A stretch of 64,000 bases of DNA from Pseudoalteromonas sp. P1-9. GTDB lineage: Bacteria > Pseudomonadota > Gammaproteobacteria > Enterobacterales > Alteromonadaceae. The stretch lies in contig NZ_LKBD01000005.1 in NCBI RefSeq assembly GCF_001399975.1, positions 1 to 64,000 on the forward strand, given 5' to 3'. A model generated the notes under the pieces. The model was not told the DNA's origin, did not search any database, and saw only the letters and a list, made by a program, of their open reading frames with translations. Each line of letters opens with the position of its first letter. Positions within the stretch are counted from its first letter, which is position 1. Positions 52,478 through 61,504 of this stretch are shown piece after piece. The translations under genes and the position numbers were made by a program.

Positions 52478-53345
52478 ATTTTAAAAGGTACTCTTTAACT
52501 TGGGTCGCATAATCTTTTTGGCTGTGGGGTGTGTGCTTTTTTAACTTTTTTTGCCACGATAGATCCTTTTGCAATGTTAACCATGTATGGTTTTTAAATC
52601 GATAGTCGAGTAATCCTGAGCGATATCCCGCTACGGTAGAGGCATTTTGATAAATACAATCGACAACTTTAAATAAGTTTAGGTGGTTAAACTTATCAAT
52701 GTTTGAGCGTGGGTGTAATTTAACATAGATAGTGTCGCCAATTAGCTGTTGCAGCTCAACCAACAAAGTAATCTCTTGTTGTTCAGAAATCCCCAGTGTT
52801 TTTGTCAGCGGTTCATCCACGTAAAAGCAGGGCACAGGAGTGGCGCATACTTTGGCGTCAGTTTTAGCACCAAAGCTGCTCACATCAGGCGCATTACATA
52901 AAATGTACTCGACATTATGTTGTTCAGTAAAATGCTGTTGCCACTCCGTTTTATAGGCCTCGGTAAAATAAAACAGCAACACTTTAGGTTGGTGAGCTTT
53001 GTGTGCCAAATACCAGCGAGACAGTTTTAAACGGCCAATAGAGGAGAGCCAATAAACGAGTTTTTTATAGTTTTGTTTATAATAACTTAGAGGTACCTGC
53101 TCTCTTCTTGGGTTTTTAGCGTGCTGAAGAATAACAATGGTGTCAGCACTCCTGCTTGCTAATTTAAACGCCTCGATGTCAGGAGGGCGACGACCCCAAA
53201 TAAACACGTGCTTTGCATGACTAAATTTACATTTTCCAAATATCGAACGTTTATCTTCGTGATAATAAAAATCACACTGATTGTGTAATACATGGCGGGC
53301 AAAGCGCTCTTTCTCCAAAGCATCGATGTTTACAGAGAGCTTCAT
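52467..53345 (-). CDS. Possible polysaccharide-modifying transferase
   Basis: The 292-residue soluble protein is not one I can place firmly. It has a Rossmann-like beginning of alternating strands (VFIWGRRPPDIEAFKLAS, TIVILQHAKN), a central dibasic stretch, and TIYVKLHPRSN near residue 230. A KxHPR/KxHP element is seen in polysialyltransferase-like and CDP-glycerol-transferase-like proteins. TVAGYRSGLLDYR follows. It lies inside the polysaccharide operon and overlaps its neighbours on both sides, so a glycosyltransferase or polyol-phosphate transferase role is likely but unproved. Confidence 0.5.
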   Translation of the reverse strand: MKLSVNIDALEKERFARHVLHNQCDFYYHEDKRSIFGKCKFSHAKHVFIWGRRPPDIEAFKLASRSADTIVILQHAKNPRREQVPLSYYKQNYKKLVYWLSSIGRLKLSRWYLAHKAHQPKVLLFYFTEAYKTEWQQHFTEQHNVEYILCNAPDVSSFGAKTDAKVCATPVPCFYVDEPLTKTLGISEQQEITLLVELQQLIGDTIYVKLHPRSNIDKFNHLNLFKVVDCIYQNASTVAGYRSGLLDYRFKNHTWLTLQKDLSWQKKLKKHTPHSQKDYATQVKEYLLKYDI

Positions 53346-54364
53346 AATTTACCTGTTTTGTTCTGTTTAAAAATACGACTAACTACACACCACAGTAACG
53401 GATCGGTTAGTGGTATCTTGGTCAATAGCAAGCAGAAACTTGGTGGGTTTTTTATACAGCAAAAAAGTAAGACAAACACCACTGGAATCGCAAGCAGACC
53501 AAAAATCAATACACTAGAAATTAATGGCCCCATATCAAATATCACTAAGTTATTTAATTGTTCTGCAGTTAAACCGAGTATTGGCGTGGTGGCGCTAAAT
53601 AAAGATATGGCTTGAAAACGTGTTACTTCGTCAAAACCCGTTGTTGCGTAATGACCAACTTTGTATTGTAAGAAAGTGACAACGATATACCCTAAGTAAA
53701 CTATCGCCGGAGATAAAAGCAGTAACAGCGAAAGCTTTAAATTAAAGCGAATGGGTGCATAAATGAGTAGGTAAGCCAACATGAGTAAAGCAACTGCAGC
53801 AGCTGCAGAAAAGCTAAGTAGTGCAAAAATAAGAATAATGCATTTTTGCAAAAAATAGTCTTTTGAATTTGCAAGGTGTAACAAGCACACTATCGCGATT
53901 AAATGGTACGCATAAGTCGACGGTTCTTGGTAAACACCAGATCCCCTAAAACTAATTAATTCAAATGCACCTATCTCATGACGTGATTCGCCATATATTA
54001 TTTTGGCAATGATGTCATAGCCTAAGAACTGAATACTTAAGATAGACAGAATGAAAAACATGATTAGTAGATAAGCGACAGATAGCCAATGTTTTTCGTG
54101 AACGTCAAAATCGAACAATAAAAAACTGATAGACAAAGCACAGTACACAATAATCAAAATCTTAACGGGGTCGTCTTTGTATATAAAAGCACAAATAGAT
54201 AGCAGCAGCGCGACTAACAGTGTATTGATAATTTTATAGATGTCATAGGTCTTTGTAGATACTAACGCAAGCAAAAGCGCGAAGGGAAAAAACAGTTTTA
54301 ACCCTACAAACGGGAGTGGCACAGTCGCTAGACTAATGGATAATGCATAGAGATAGCTAGTCAT
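53342..54364 (-). CDS. Wzy-like polysaccharide polymerase
   Basis: The 340-residue membrane protein has about ten helices and a large periplasmic loop with ESRHEIGAFELISFRGSGVYQEPSTYAYHL, of the kind found in O-antigen ligase/polymerase-like proteins. The RGSGVYQEPSTY stretch, with Glu, is a frequent feature of EPS polymerases. It would join repeat units in the periplasm after flipping. The start overlaps the flippase gene by 8 bases and its stop overlaps the next gene by 4. The sequence family is very divergent, so the call rests on topology and context. Confidence 0.7.
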   Translation of the reverse strand: MTSYLYALSISLATVPLPFVGLKLFFPFALLLALVSTKTYDIYKIINTLLVALLLSICAFIYKDDPVKILIIVYCALSISFLLFDFDVHEKHWLSVAYLLIMFFILSILSIQFLGYDIIAKIIYGESRHEIGAFELISFRGSGVYQEPSTYAYHLIAIVCLLHLANSKDYFLQKCIILIFALLSFSAAAAVALLMLAYLLIYAPIRFNLKLSLLLLLSPAIVYLGYIVVTFLQYKVGHYATTGFDEVTRFQAISLFSATTPILGLTAEQLNNLVIFDMGPLISSVLIFGLLAIPVVFVLLFCCIKNPPSFCLLLTKIPLTDPLLWCVVSRIFKQNKTGKL

Positions 54365-55529
54365 TACAATGCCTTAGCAGAAAGTACCGACAACTACCAT
54401 GAAATAAAGCAATTGCGAGTGCGTAAAAAATCAATGCTGAAGCATCAGGGTATACCAGTGTAATTGCGTCAAATAAGAAATACAAAACAAGACAACAGAA
54501 TGCAGAAACCGCAGTTGCTTTTAACGCTTTGGTATGAAGCCCTTTATAATTCAGTAGAATGTTCATTTGACCAAACTTCAGTAAGATGGCTTCAAACAAC
54601 ATAAAGAGAATGAAATAAAACAAAAGATTTGGGATAAAAATATACGCTGCAAAGGAACCGAAAATGGAAAGCAAAAACAGAATCTTAAATTGGCTCTGCT
54701 TTATCTTGTTATAGTGGATCAGCAAAGTCTTGCTATCTTTAGTGTCTAAGTGATGAACACGAAGCAATATGAGAGCACCTAATGTACCCGAAATAAAAGC
54801 ACTGATTTTGATAAGAATTAAGTAATCTGTCTGCGAATCGGTACACAGTTTTACTGCAAGCAGGGTAACCAGTGGAATGAAGAATGTACTTAAGCTATCT
54901 AAAATATAGATTTTTAAATTAGGGATTTGTTTCCAGTTATAACTGAATTCATCGGGTGAGATAAAAAAGAACACCACACAGGCTAAAAATAAGCAAATAG
55001 CAGCAATATGAAATTTTGCACTTTGGTAATCACCTACCATGACAAATAAACACACTAGCGACAGTAAACAAAAATTCAACAGGCCATTTTGCAAGAAGAA
55101 CCCATTGCGATTACCTTGTCTAATCATATAACTGCCAATGTTAAACAACATCGCTGCGGTTATTGAAACCAATAAAATAATATACGCATGGCGGTTAACT
55201 AACAGCATCACTTGCGCAGCAACTAATAAACTGACCTGAATTAAAAACACATTTACAAGGTGCTGCCGTTTTATACTTGGGTTGAGGTTTTGCTGCAGAT
55301 AAACTGGCACTCCCAATCGGAAAAATGGCAGTAAAAGCGGTGAATATAATAAAATATCCAGTAAAACATTTCGCACATTCGCGTGCTCAATCAGATCTAA
55401 GCTTTTAATAAATGTAAAAAGAATAACTGCTGGCACCAAACGATAAAGGATATCGAGCAGCTTGGATAGGTCAAAGCTGTTATGGTACATGGTTGTGAGT
55501 GCCTTCAAGCCCTTATCTCCCCATGCCAA
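54357..55529 (-). CDS. Wzx-like flippase
   Basis: The 390-residue protein has about eleven or twelve hydrophobic helices spread evenly with short loops, typical of polysaccharide flippases of the MOP group, and KLLDILYRLVPAVILFTFIK near the start. No catalytic motif is expected. It should turn the undecaprenyl-linked repeat unit to the periplasmic side. Its start overlaps the sugar transferase gene by 17 bases, so translation is probably coupled. Assignment by topology and gene order. Confidence 0.65.
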   Translation of the reverse strand: MAWGDKGLKALTTMYHNSFDLSKLLDILYRLVPAVILFTFIKSLDLIEHANVRNVLLDILLYSPLLLPFFRLGVPVYLQQNLNPSIKRQHLVNVFLIQVSLLVAAQVMLLVNRHAYIILLVSITAAMLFNIGSYMIRQGNRNGFFLQNGLLNFCLLSLVCLFVMVGDYQSAKFHIAAICLFLACVVFFFISPDEFSYNWKQIPNLKIYILDSLSTFFIPLVTLLAVKLCTDSQTDYLILIKISAFISGTLGALILLRVHHLDTKDSKTLLIHYNKIKQSQFKILFLLSIFGSFAAYIFIPNLLFYFILFMLFEAILLKFGQMNILLNYKGLHTKALKATAVSAFCCLVLYFLFDAITLVYPDASALIFYALAIALFHGSCRYFLLRHCND

Positions 55530-56733
55530 AAAGTACCGTCGGGATTGTTTTAAGCATGATTTTTATATCAAACCATAGGCTCTGATGTTTAATATAATGC
55601 ACATCATATTTATGCTTCCAGATTGCATCGTCAATGGAGGAGCCATATTGATAACACACTTGGGCATGACCCGTAATGCCCGGTTTAATGGCATGTCGAA
55701 AACGATAATAGGGGATGTGTTGTTCAAGATCTTTAATAAACACTTCGCGTTCAGGGCGAGGGCCTACCATTGACATATCACCATTTAATACATTGAAAAG
55801 CTGAGGTAACTCATCAATGCGAGTGGCCCTAATAAAGCGACCCACTCGCGTTATGCGATCATCATTACTTTTCGCCCATTGAGGCCCATTTTTTTCTGCA
55901 TCGATACGCATCGAGCGGAATTTATATACGTTATATTCTCGATTGTATTGTCCAACACGGAGTTGGCGGTAGAAAGTGGGGCCTTTACTTTCAAGGCGAA
56001 TGGCAAGTGCAGCTAACAGCATGACCGGAAATGTAAAAGCGAGTAGCAATAGTGCAATCAGTTTATCCATAAAAGACTTTATGAATTGTGACTTTTTACA
56101 CCACAACATCCCGATAGCTTCTTCATTGATAAAATATTGTGTGCTGAGAAGTGACACTTCCGTATAACCAAGTTGTTTGTCTAAAAAAGCGGTGAGTTGC
56201 TCAACACGGGCGCCTTGCGATGCAGCATGTAATAAAAAATCTTTTTGCGATGCACAAAGATCTTCCATGCCATAAAATAAGATGGTTTTACCGTCGAAGT
56301 TATTAAGCTGAAAATCGTTAAAAATACAATTGAAAGGTAAATTATTAGCCGTTGTTAAAATGTTTTCAATATGCCTCCTAGGGCAATAAATGAAATATGT
56401 GTTTTTATATTTAGTGAGATTTTTTTTCTTATTTTGCAGAACCTCATTGGGTTCATTAGCAGCTTCTAAGTTTTTTGTTATTATATCGAATGACATACTA
56501 CCTACCACATGACCTAAATAATGACATTCCGTGACGACTAATAACTCCTTTGTAAAATCCCTTTTATTATCTCCTTCAACTATTACTAAAGTATTAAATT
56601 TGATGTCATCATATTGGAAACACAACGTAAGTTCCAGTAACTTTTTATTCACTATATTAAAAATATTGTTAACAAAAAAAATAGAAAGGTACGATTTTAG
56701 TATTGGTTTTTTGGGGTTTGAGCTTGTGCGCAT
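55513..56733 (-). CDS. Initiating polyprenyl-phosphate sugar transferase
   Basis: This 406-residue enzyme starts the repeat unit by moving a sugar phosphate to undecaprenyl phosphate. The C-terminal bacterial sugar transferase domain (about 210-400) has a membrane helix (LIALLLLAFTFPVMLLAALA), KGPTFYRQLRVGQYNREYNV, FKFRSM-type YKFRSMRIDAEKNG, RVGRFIRATRIDELPQLFNV and GDMSMVGPRPEREVF. The N-terminal 200 residues are soluble with a Rossmann-like region, similar to the EpsB/PEP-CTERM-associated group and without the usual four-helix N-terminus of WcaJ. It is the first gene of the operon. The start codon is not backed by a clear ribosome site. Confidence 0.85.
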   Translation of the reverse strand: MRTSSNPKKPILKSYLSIFFVNNIFNIVNKKLLELTLCFQYDDIKFNTLVIVEGDNKRDFTKELLVVTECHYLGHVVGSMSFDIITKNLEAANEPNEVLQNKKKNLTKYKNTYFIYCPRRHIENILTTANNLPFNCIFNDFQLNNFDGKTILFYGMEDLCASQKDFLLHAASQGARVEQLTAFLDKQLGYTEVSLLSTQYFINEEAIGMLWCKKSQFIKSFMDKLIALLLLAFTFPVMLLAALAIRLESKGPTFYRQLRVGQYNREYNVYKFRSMRIDAEKNGPQWAKSNDDRITRVGRFIRATRIDELPQLFNVLNGDMSMVGPRPEREVFIKDLEQHIPYYRFRHAIKPGITGHAQVCYQYGSSIDDAIWKHKYDVHYIKHQSLWFDIKIMLKTIPTVLFGMGR

Positions 56734-56886
56734 GTAAAAATGTAACTATATGTACATATAGTTGATTCAGAATAAAAATATTGATTTTTTGTTAATCTCG
56801 TGTATTTTGGTTGAAAATTGCTGGGATGCGTTGAAACAATCTCAATAAAGTTTTGATTACACTATTTTTGCAGTAAAGAGTATTCA

Positions 56887-58023
56887 ATGACCCAAAAACC
56901 GCTATTTTCCTTGTCACTTGCTTTCGTGTTAATGATGCCTGTTATCGTAAAAGCAAATGACTGGCACCAATCTAAGAATGACGTAGCTGTATCTGTTGCA
57001 ACTAAAGTTACCGACAACCTTTACTATCAAGAGAGTAACCCACAGTCATCGTTTTCATCAGTGCTGCAATTGGGTTATGACAGAGTCGCGTTATTTGAAG
57101 GCTTTGGTATTCATATCCCTTTAGAGTTAACGCAAAAAAATTATTTTTCTGAATCTTCCCTAAACCATTTTGATTACAAATTCACGCCAGCATTAAATAT
57201 ATTTTTATCAGAGCAATCAGACATTACGTTTAAAGCAAATGCCTATCAAGTGCAGAAAATAAAAGGTGAAGAAAATGCCGAATTTTTACCAGAGTTTGCA
57301 GATTATGTTGACGAGCAAGCGCACTCTGCTGCATTGAATTTAGGTTTAGGGCGTGCCCCTGAAAAGCAATATTTGAATATTGAGATCGCAACGAAACAAT
57401 ACCAGCAAGCGTTTGAAGACTTAACGTTGTCACAAACAGAGTCGAAAGTTATGTCAGCGCGTTATGGACATAAAATTTCTGAAGATAGCTACGCATTAGC
57501 AGATGGTACCTACAAAGATGAACAACGTGATGACTTATCATCTTCGTTGGTAGAATTAGGCTTTGGGTTATATACTCGTTTAGGTGGTTCACATCAGTTT
57601 AATATTGTTGTTGGATACTTTGAGCGAACGGGCGATACCGCAAGTGATGGCTATTATTGGTTGCTCAGCGACAAATGGCGCTTATCTGATGAGCTTGAAC
57701 TAACATTCCTATCAGAGCAACATTCCGAAGTGTCACTTTCTCAACAATCCCTTACTCAGTTAACTACAGAGAATGATATTTCATTGCAGTACCAATTAAG
57801 TAATGCACACTATATTCGTTTATCACTTGCACAAATTGACCAAACGTTTGATCAATCAGATGGGTTTCACAAACGCCAGGTGGCATCATTCGATTGGCAG
57901 TGGCGACCATATGAAGGGTTTGATGTGGATACATCACTGGCACTTGAACGTATCAACACAAGCTTGCTTGATAAGCATGTCACCCAACAGAGCGCGCAAG
58001 TTGCAATGGAGTATTTATGGTAG
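56887..58023 (+). CDS. Outer membrane beta-barrel protein of the EPS locus
   Basis: The 378-residue product has a signal peptide (MTQKPLFSLSLAFVLMMPVIVKA) and a series of amphipathic strands alternating charged and aromatic residues, ending EYLW with a terminal aromatic residue as in outer membrane barrels. It resembles EpsL-type barrel proteins of exopolysaccharide loci. It is divergent from the sugar transferase gene and overlaps the Wza-like gene by seven bases, so it is likely part of the export or secretion channel. Confidence 0.7.
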   Translation: MTQKPLFSLSLAFVLMMPVIVKANDWHQSKNDVAVSVATKVTDNLYYQESNPQSSFSSVLQLGYDRVALFEGFGIHIPLELTQKNYFSESSLNHFDYKFTPALNIFLSEQSDITFKANAYQVQKIKGEENAEFLPEFADYVDEQAHSAALNLGLGRAPEKQYLNIEIATKQYQQAFEDLTLSQTESKVMSARYGHKISEDSYALADGTYKDEQRDDLSSSLVELGFGLYTRLGGSHQFNIVVGYFERTGDTASDGYYWLLSDKWRLSDELELTFLSEQHSEVSLSQQSLTQLTTENDISLQYQLSNAHYIRLSLAQIDQTFDQSDGFHKRQVASFDWQWRPYEGFDVDTSLALERINTSLLDKHVTQQSAQVAMEYLW

Positions 58024-58541
58024 TTAACAAGTTATTATTAGCGCTCATTTTCTCTTTTTTATTCAGTGTTACATCCTATGCAAATGAGCAAATCTTCCGC
58101 TTTGGGCCGGGTGACACCATAAGAGTATCAGTATACTTGGAAAGTGACTTGTATTTTGAAGGTCAAATATCACAACAGGGCAGTATTGATTTCCCATTAT
58201 TAGGGAGTTTGAGTCTCAAGGGGTTAACACAACAAGAAGCAAAGCATTTCATTGAGCAGCAATTAAAAGATGGGTATTTAGTATCGCCCAACGTCTCCGT
58301 TAGAATCATAAATTATCGCCCTTTTTTCATTTATGGTGAAGTGCGAAAACCCGGCAGTTATCCGTATCAGCCCAACATCACTTTAGAGCAGGCAATTGTT
58401 TTAGCTGGTGGATTAAAAGATAGGGCATCGCGTGAACAATGGACCATTCAACGGGGTGAAAAATCCAATATTTTCAAAGCCTCAGCTGACAGTATTGTGC
58501 AACCTGGTGATGTGATTAAGGTTGAAAAGAGTTTCTTTTAA
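58017..58541 (+). CDS. Wza-type polysaccharide export protein
   Basis: A 174-residue periplasmic/outer membrane protein. The signal peptide (1-24) is followed by the Poly_export domain (FRFGPGDTIRVSVYLESDLY to ISQQGSIDFPLLGSLSLKGL) and one SLBB domain (FFIYGEVRKPGSYPYQPNIT, LEQAIVLAGGLKDRAS). No lipobox Cys is present, and at 174 residues it is much shorter than Wza (about 380), so it lacks the membrane-spanning helix of Wza. The neighbouring beta-barrel protein may supply that pore. Its stop is next to the Wzc-like start. Confidence 0.85.
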   Translation: MVVNKLLLALIFSFLFSVTSYANEQIFRFGPGDTIRVSVYLESDLYFEGQISQQGSIDFPLLGSLSLKGLTQQEAKHFIEQQLKDGYLVSPNVSVRIINYRPFFIYGEVRKPGSYPYQPNITLEQAIVLAGGLKDRASREQWTIQRGEKSNIFKASADSIVQPGDVIKVEKSFF

Positions 58542-60617
58542 ATGAATAAGCCAACAAATGTTTCGTCAAATAATCTAGATACAAGTATTAATGTAGGCGA
58601 CTTACTAGGTTTACTTTGGGTCAAAAAATGGGTGATCATTTTCATGACGGGCTGTGTGTTCTTACTGGGGCTGCTATTTATATCTAAATTGCCAGATGTT
58701 TACCGTGCGTCTACCACCATTATGGTAAAAGCTGAGCGAACCGATAATCCACTGCAAACACTTGTGACGGGTCAAATAGGCATCCAAGAAGAGCTTGATA
58801 CGACCATAAAACTCATTAAATCCATTCAATTTGCAAATGTACTCATTGATAAAATTAAGCAGCAATATAGTGGGCTTCAATATGACAAAGTACTTAATGA
58901 TGAAAAAGAGTTTCTGAAAGTATTGAGTATTCAACCAGTCCCCAATACGCATATGCTTGAGTTGTCATTTGAACACACTGATGCAAATTTTGCTGCTTTT
59001 GTTGTGAATCTGATCGCCACGAGCTTTATTGAATACGAATTATCTTTGATGCAACCCCATGCAGATAAGAGTGATGAGTGGATCCGAACCAAAATCCAAG
59101 AGGTAAAAGACAAGCTTGATGAAGAAGAAAGTAAACTAAATGACTTTCGCCAAAATAACAATATTGTTGATATTGTGAGTTTTGTCAGTCTAGCAAAACA
59201 AGATATATCTCAATTACATGAGCAAAAAAGAGCGTTAACTTTAGAAGCTGAAAAGTTAGCAAGAGTGATCAACACATTAGCAAATCATGCAAACCCAGAT
59301 AGCGCATTGGTTATTTCGCAATGGAGTGACGTAGAAACCCTTAAAATATTGTCCAAGCAGCAAGCCAAACTTGAAACTGAACTTTCGCAAATAAAGCTTC
59401 GTTACCTTGAAAAACACCCTAAATACAAAGCAAAAGTAACCGAAATTGAAGGTACTCGACAGCAACTTGCATTGGAGTTTGAAAAATTATCGGATGGGCT
59501 GAAGCATAAACTAAGCGAAATAAATCAATCCATTAAAAGTTTGGATTTAAACCGCATTGCGGCAGAGCAGCAATTAGAACAAGCCATATTAAAAAACTTA
59601 GCATTCGAAAAAATTAAGCGCAGCGTCTCGGCGACAACGCAACTTTTAGAGTCAATAACGGCCAAACAAAAGGAAGTCGAATTATTTAAAGATATTAACC
59701 ACGCAAGCAGTATTATTATTGTTGATCCTGCCTTAGAGCCAGAAAAACCGGTTAGACCCAAGCGTATTTTACTTGCAGCTGTCGTATTATTTATTGGCTT
59801 AGCATTATCTTTACTTGTTATTTTTATCGCTAAGATCCTCGGTAACAGTCATAAAAAATATTACCAATTAGTACGTGCATACGATTTAGATGTGCTGGGT
59901 GAATTGCCCGTTGTGAGTCGCTTTCGCCGCTATAAACGCGGGCTTATATTTAGCAATGAAAATGAGGGAGACTATCGATTATTTGAAGAATGTATCCGTT
60001 CTATTCGTACGAGAATGTTGCTCAGTGATGGCAATGAACAAGATAAAATTATTGCAATTAGCTCGCTTGAGCCAGGTGAGGGTAAATCAAATTTTGCATT
60101 ATTACTGGCTAAGTCTATTTCTGAAGTGGAAGATGTGATTGTTATCGATGCCGATCTGAGAGAGCATTCGATAACAGTAAAGCTGGGTTATGAACCGAGC
60201 CAGCCAGGACTCACAAATTTTCTAGCAAAAATCCATACATTCGAGCAGTGCGTTATAAAAGATCCTACCCTTAAAGCTGACGTGTTTGCCAGTGGTATTT
60301 TACCTAAAAAGCCACAGTTATTTTTATCTTTGAGCCGCTTTGAAAACATGCTGAAGGCGCTGAGTAAAAAGTACGACCGCGTTATTCTGAATTGTCCGCC
60401 ACTTTTTTTTGCTTCAGACATTATGCTGATCAGTAAACATGTAAATACCATTAACTTAATCGTAGATGTTCAAAAACATACCGTTACAGAGCTTGAAAAT
60501 GAGTTAGATCAGTTGGTGTATACAAAAAGCAAAGTAAATAGTGTGATATTCAACAAAATAAAGGTAGAGCACAAAAATTATTATCGCCGCGTAAAACACC
60601 CTAAAAATAAGAAATAA
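58542..60617 (+). CDS. Wzc-type chain-length protein and tyrosine kinase
   Basis: A 691-residue inner membrane protein. A Wzz domain with first helix (WVIIFMTGCVFLLGLLFI), long coiled coils (about 170-370) and second helix (ILLAAVVLFIGLALSLLVIF, about 405-425) precede a BY-kinase domain. Walker A is SSLEPGEGKSN, Walker A' is VIVIDADLREHS. Walker B reads VILNCPP, with N617 where other members have Asp (VIIDTPP). The tail has only one Tyr pair (HKNYYRRVKH) rather than a long Tyr cluster. Phosphorylation activity may therefore be weak or changed. It would set polymer length and drive export with the Wza-like protein. Confidence 0.87.
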   Translation: MNKPTNVSSNNLDTSINVGDLLGLLWVKKWVIIFMTGCVFLLGLLFISKLPDVYRASTTIMVKAERTDNPLQTLVTGQIGIQEELDTTIKLIKSIQFANVLIDKIKQQYSGLQYDKVLNDEKEFLKVLSIQPVPNTHMLELSFEHTDANFAAFVVNLIATSFIEYELSLMQPHADKSDEWIRTKIQEVKDKLDEEESKLNDFRQNNNIVDIVSFVSLAKQDISQLHEQKRALTLEAEKLARVINTLANHANPDSALVISQWSDVETLKILSKQQAKLETELSQIKLRYLEKHPKYKAKVTEIEGTRQQLALEFEKLSDGLKHKLSEINQSIKSLDLNRIAAEQQLEQAILKNLAFEKIKRSVSATTQLLESITAKQKEVELFKDINHASSIIIVDPALEPEKPVRPKRILLAAVVLFIGLALSLLVIFIAKILGNSHKKYYQLVRAYDLDVLGELPVVSRFRRYKRGLIFSNENEGDYRLFEECIRSIRTRMLLSDGNEQDKIIAISSLEPGEGKSNFALLLAKSISEVEDVIVIDADLREHSITVKLGYEPSQPGLTNFLAKIHTFEQCVIKDPTLKADVFASGILPKKPQLFLSLSRFENMLKALSKKYDRVILNCPPLFFASDIMLISKHVNTINLIVDVQKHTVTELENELDQLVYTKSKVNSVIFNKIKVEHKNYYRRVKHPKNKK

Positions 60618-60654
60618 GCTAGGGTCTGTTGATCTTTGCTGTTCTATTTTGTGC

Positions 60655-60787
60655 TTTTGAGCGTGCTTTTATCACGGCGCTCGATGTGTGGGCTTGCAAT
60701 CAAAGCGAATATCGAACTACCCTTCCGTGTCTTGCTAACGACCTTATTTGCATCAATAAAGCAACAATGAGAAAAGCGCGCTCAAAA
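60655..60787. repeat. Inverted-repeat-rich stretch, possible MITE or IS remnant
   Basis: TTTTGAGCGTGCTTTT (60655-60670) and AAAAGCGCGCTCAAAA (60772-60787) are reverse complements at 15 of 16 positions. TGCAATCAA and TTGATTGCA form a second inverted pair nearby. The stretch starts soon after AGGGTCTGTTGATCTTTG (60621), which looks like an insertion-sequence end. There is no ORF in 60618-60926. Confidence 0.5.
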
Positions 60788-60926
60788 GAATCGTTCGGCA
60801 GCGCTTGATTGCATCTTGTACTGTGTTATTGGCTGGCTTACATAGAATAACGATGCCACAAAGCCTCAGCCTTGTATCAACCCCAATCAAACTGCTGCAA
60901 AAACGAAGTTGAAAGGTCTATAGAGC

Positions 60927-61403
60927 CTATTTCAGTAAAAGCCCCTCTTTAATTGGTTGAAAACGACTGGCACTGTATATAAGTGATTGCGCAGTGAGCT
61001 TTTCAACGCCATATACCCAAGTTTCAATGCCATGTTTAGATGCAATTTTTTGCAGTAATAAATCGAAATCCCCATCGCCAGAGAGTAAACACACAACATC
61101 AACATTTGGCGCATGTTCTAAAACATCAATGGTAATACCCACATCCCAATCGCCTTTTGCAGAGCCATCAGCGCGTTGGATAAAGGGTTTGAGTTTTACG
61201 TCAAAGCCAATGTGCTTAAGTGCTTTTTGAAATTTATGCTGTTGGTCGTCTTGGCGCGCGATTGCGTATGCATTGGCGAGTACAATCTCCCCTTGATTAG
61301 ATAATTGTTGCCATAACTCGCGGTAATTAAATTGGCGTTGATAGGCTTGACGTGTGGTGTAGTAGATATTTTGAATATCTACAAAGAGCGCGATTTTTTT
61401 CAA
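60927..61403 (-). CDS. NYN-domain (LabA/DUF88) protein
   Basis: The 158-residue protein is a PIN-like NYN domain, usually a metal-dependent ribonuclease. It has the acidic site KIALFVDIQNIYY (first Asp, Asn), KGDWDVGITIDVLE in the middle and VVCLLSGDGDFDLLLQKI with two further Asp. It ends with IYSASRFQPI. This matches the LabA/DUF88 group in length and order. It is divergent from dbpA, and both act on RNA, but no functional link is shown. Cytoplasmic. Confidence 0.87.
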   Translation of the reverse strand: MKKIALFVDIQNIYYTTRQAYQRQFNYRELWQQLSNQGEIVLANAYAIARQDDQQHKFQKALKHIGFDVKLKPFIQRADGSAKGDWDVGITIDVLEHAPNVDVVCLLSGDGDFDLLLQKIASKHGIETWVYGVEKLTAQSLIYSASRFQPIKEGLLLK

Positions 61404-61504
61404 AGTGATTAGTTCATTTAATTGTTTGTGACACTATAGCAAGCAAAGTTTGCGACTAACAGTGATGGCATGCTGTGATATACTTCTCTTTTTGCAATAT
61501 TTGA

